Part shown: positions 63,893-64,000 of the stretch, piece by piece
Numbering within the stretch: the stretch's first letter is position 1
Layout of the letters: each line of letters opens with the position of its first letter
Assembly: GCA_964016985.1 (NCBI GenBank)
Contig: OZ024823.1
Span: forward strand, 135,366,112 to 135,430,111
Direction of reading: 5' to 3'
DNA length: 64,000 nucleotides
Origin: Anodontia alba
Taxonomy: Eukaryota; Mollusca; Bivalvia; Lucinida; Lucinidae
The notes under the pieces: model-generated
What the model was told of the DNA's origin: nothing
Seen by the model: only the letters and a program-made list of their open reading frames with translations
The model's database searches: none
Program-made: the position numbers and the translations under genes

Positions 63893-64000
63893 TAACCCTT
63901 AAAGTACTGACCACAACTGCAGCAGACATCATTTTGATTTTAATTTTTCAGAGAAAATAGGGCTTGACATTTCATGTCAACTGCCTGCCTAGCTAGCAGA
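63893..64000. mobile_element. Family G MITE, cut by the window end
   Basis: TTAACCCTTAAAGTACTGAC, TTTTTCAGAGAAAATAGGGC and TTGACATTTCATGTCAACTG are the left half of family G. It lies within the intron upstream of the WDR25 penultimate exon. Confidence 0.7.

Overview
The window looks like nuclear DNA from an invertebrate animal, most likely a bivalve mollusc. It is AT-rich and gene-poor, has splice sites and introns, carries a mariner, a LINE and tRNA-derived SINEs, and contains many short foldback (MITE-like) elements and tandem-array elements of the kind known from bivalves. The bivalve assignment is inference from repeat style and two animal genes; no species-level marker was found. No bacterial operons, rRNA, CRISPR array or convincing functional tRNA gene is present.

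Only two host genes can be supported. At 7781-8476 (+) there is a complete single-exon coding region for a SERTA-domain protein (SERTAD/TRIP-Br/CDCA4 family), preceded by a 3' splice site. At the right edge, on the minus strand, are the last two coding exons of a WDR25-like WD40 protein (63737-63877 and 61274-61495), separated by a 2.2 kb intron full of transposons; its upstream exons lie beyond the window.

The rest is mostly mobile DNA, often nested. 0-20 kb: foldback elements, a head-to-head tRNA-like palindrome, degenerate ~155 bp arrays, SINEs with clear target-site duplications, and MITEs around the SERTA gene. 20-33 kb: MITE families and a ~145 bp array element. 33-41 kb: three near-identical ~740 bp tandem units, ACGTC-rich palindromes and perfect hairpins. 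41-50 kb: array elements interrupted by a LINE (reverse transcriptase with intact YADD), which is itself interrupted by a SINE. 50-53.5 kb: a broken mariner holding a 1.2 kb inverted-repeat element. 53.8-59.5 kb: an AT-rich, ORF-free block of about 5.4 kb bounded by ~150 bp near-identical inverted repeats, with hairpin-unit and minisatellite arrays inside its right end. 59.5-64 kb: MITEs and the WDR25 exons.

For description the short foldback elements are given letters: A (ends CCCTAAGTATTGGGAC), B (AAATGTCCTAAAATT), C (TTAACCCTTGTCCTGCTGAA), D (TTAACCCATTTATGCC), E (TTAACCCATT..CTGAATAAAC), F (CCTGAGGTTATAAAAC), G (central arm TTGACATTTCATGTGAA), H (GGGCCCAGTTGTTCAAA), J (GACTCTCGTTATCTCG), K (ACGAAAACATGCCTAT), L (central TGTGGGTACTCATTAGAAG). 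The most striking pattern is that families A to E, whose ends are unrelated, all carry the same ~67 bp central palindrome (arms GCAAACAGTGTAGAYCC and GATCAG), with about 17 clear copies and several degenerate ones. Boundaries were read by eye and may be off by several bases.
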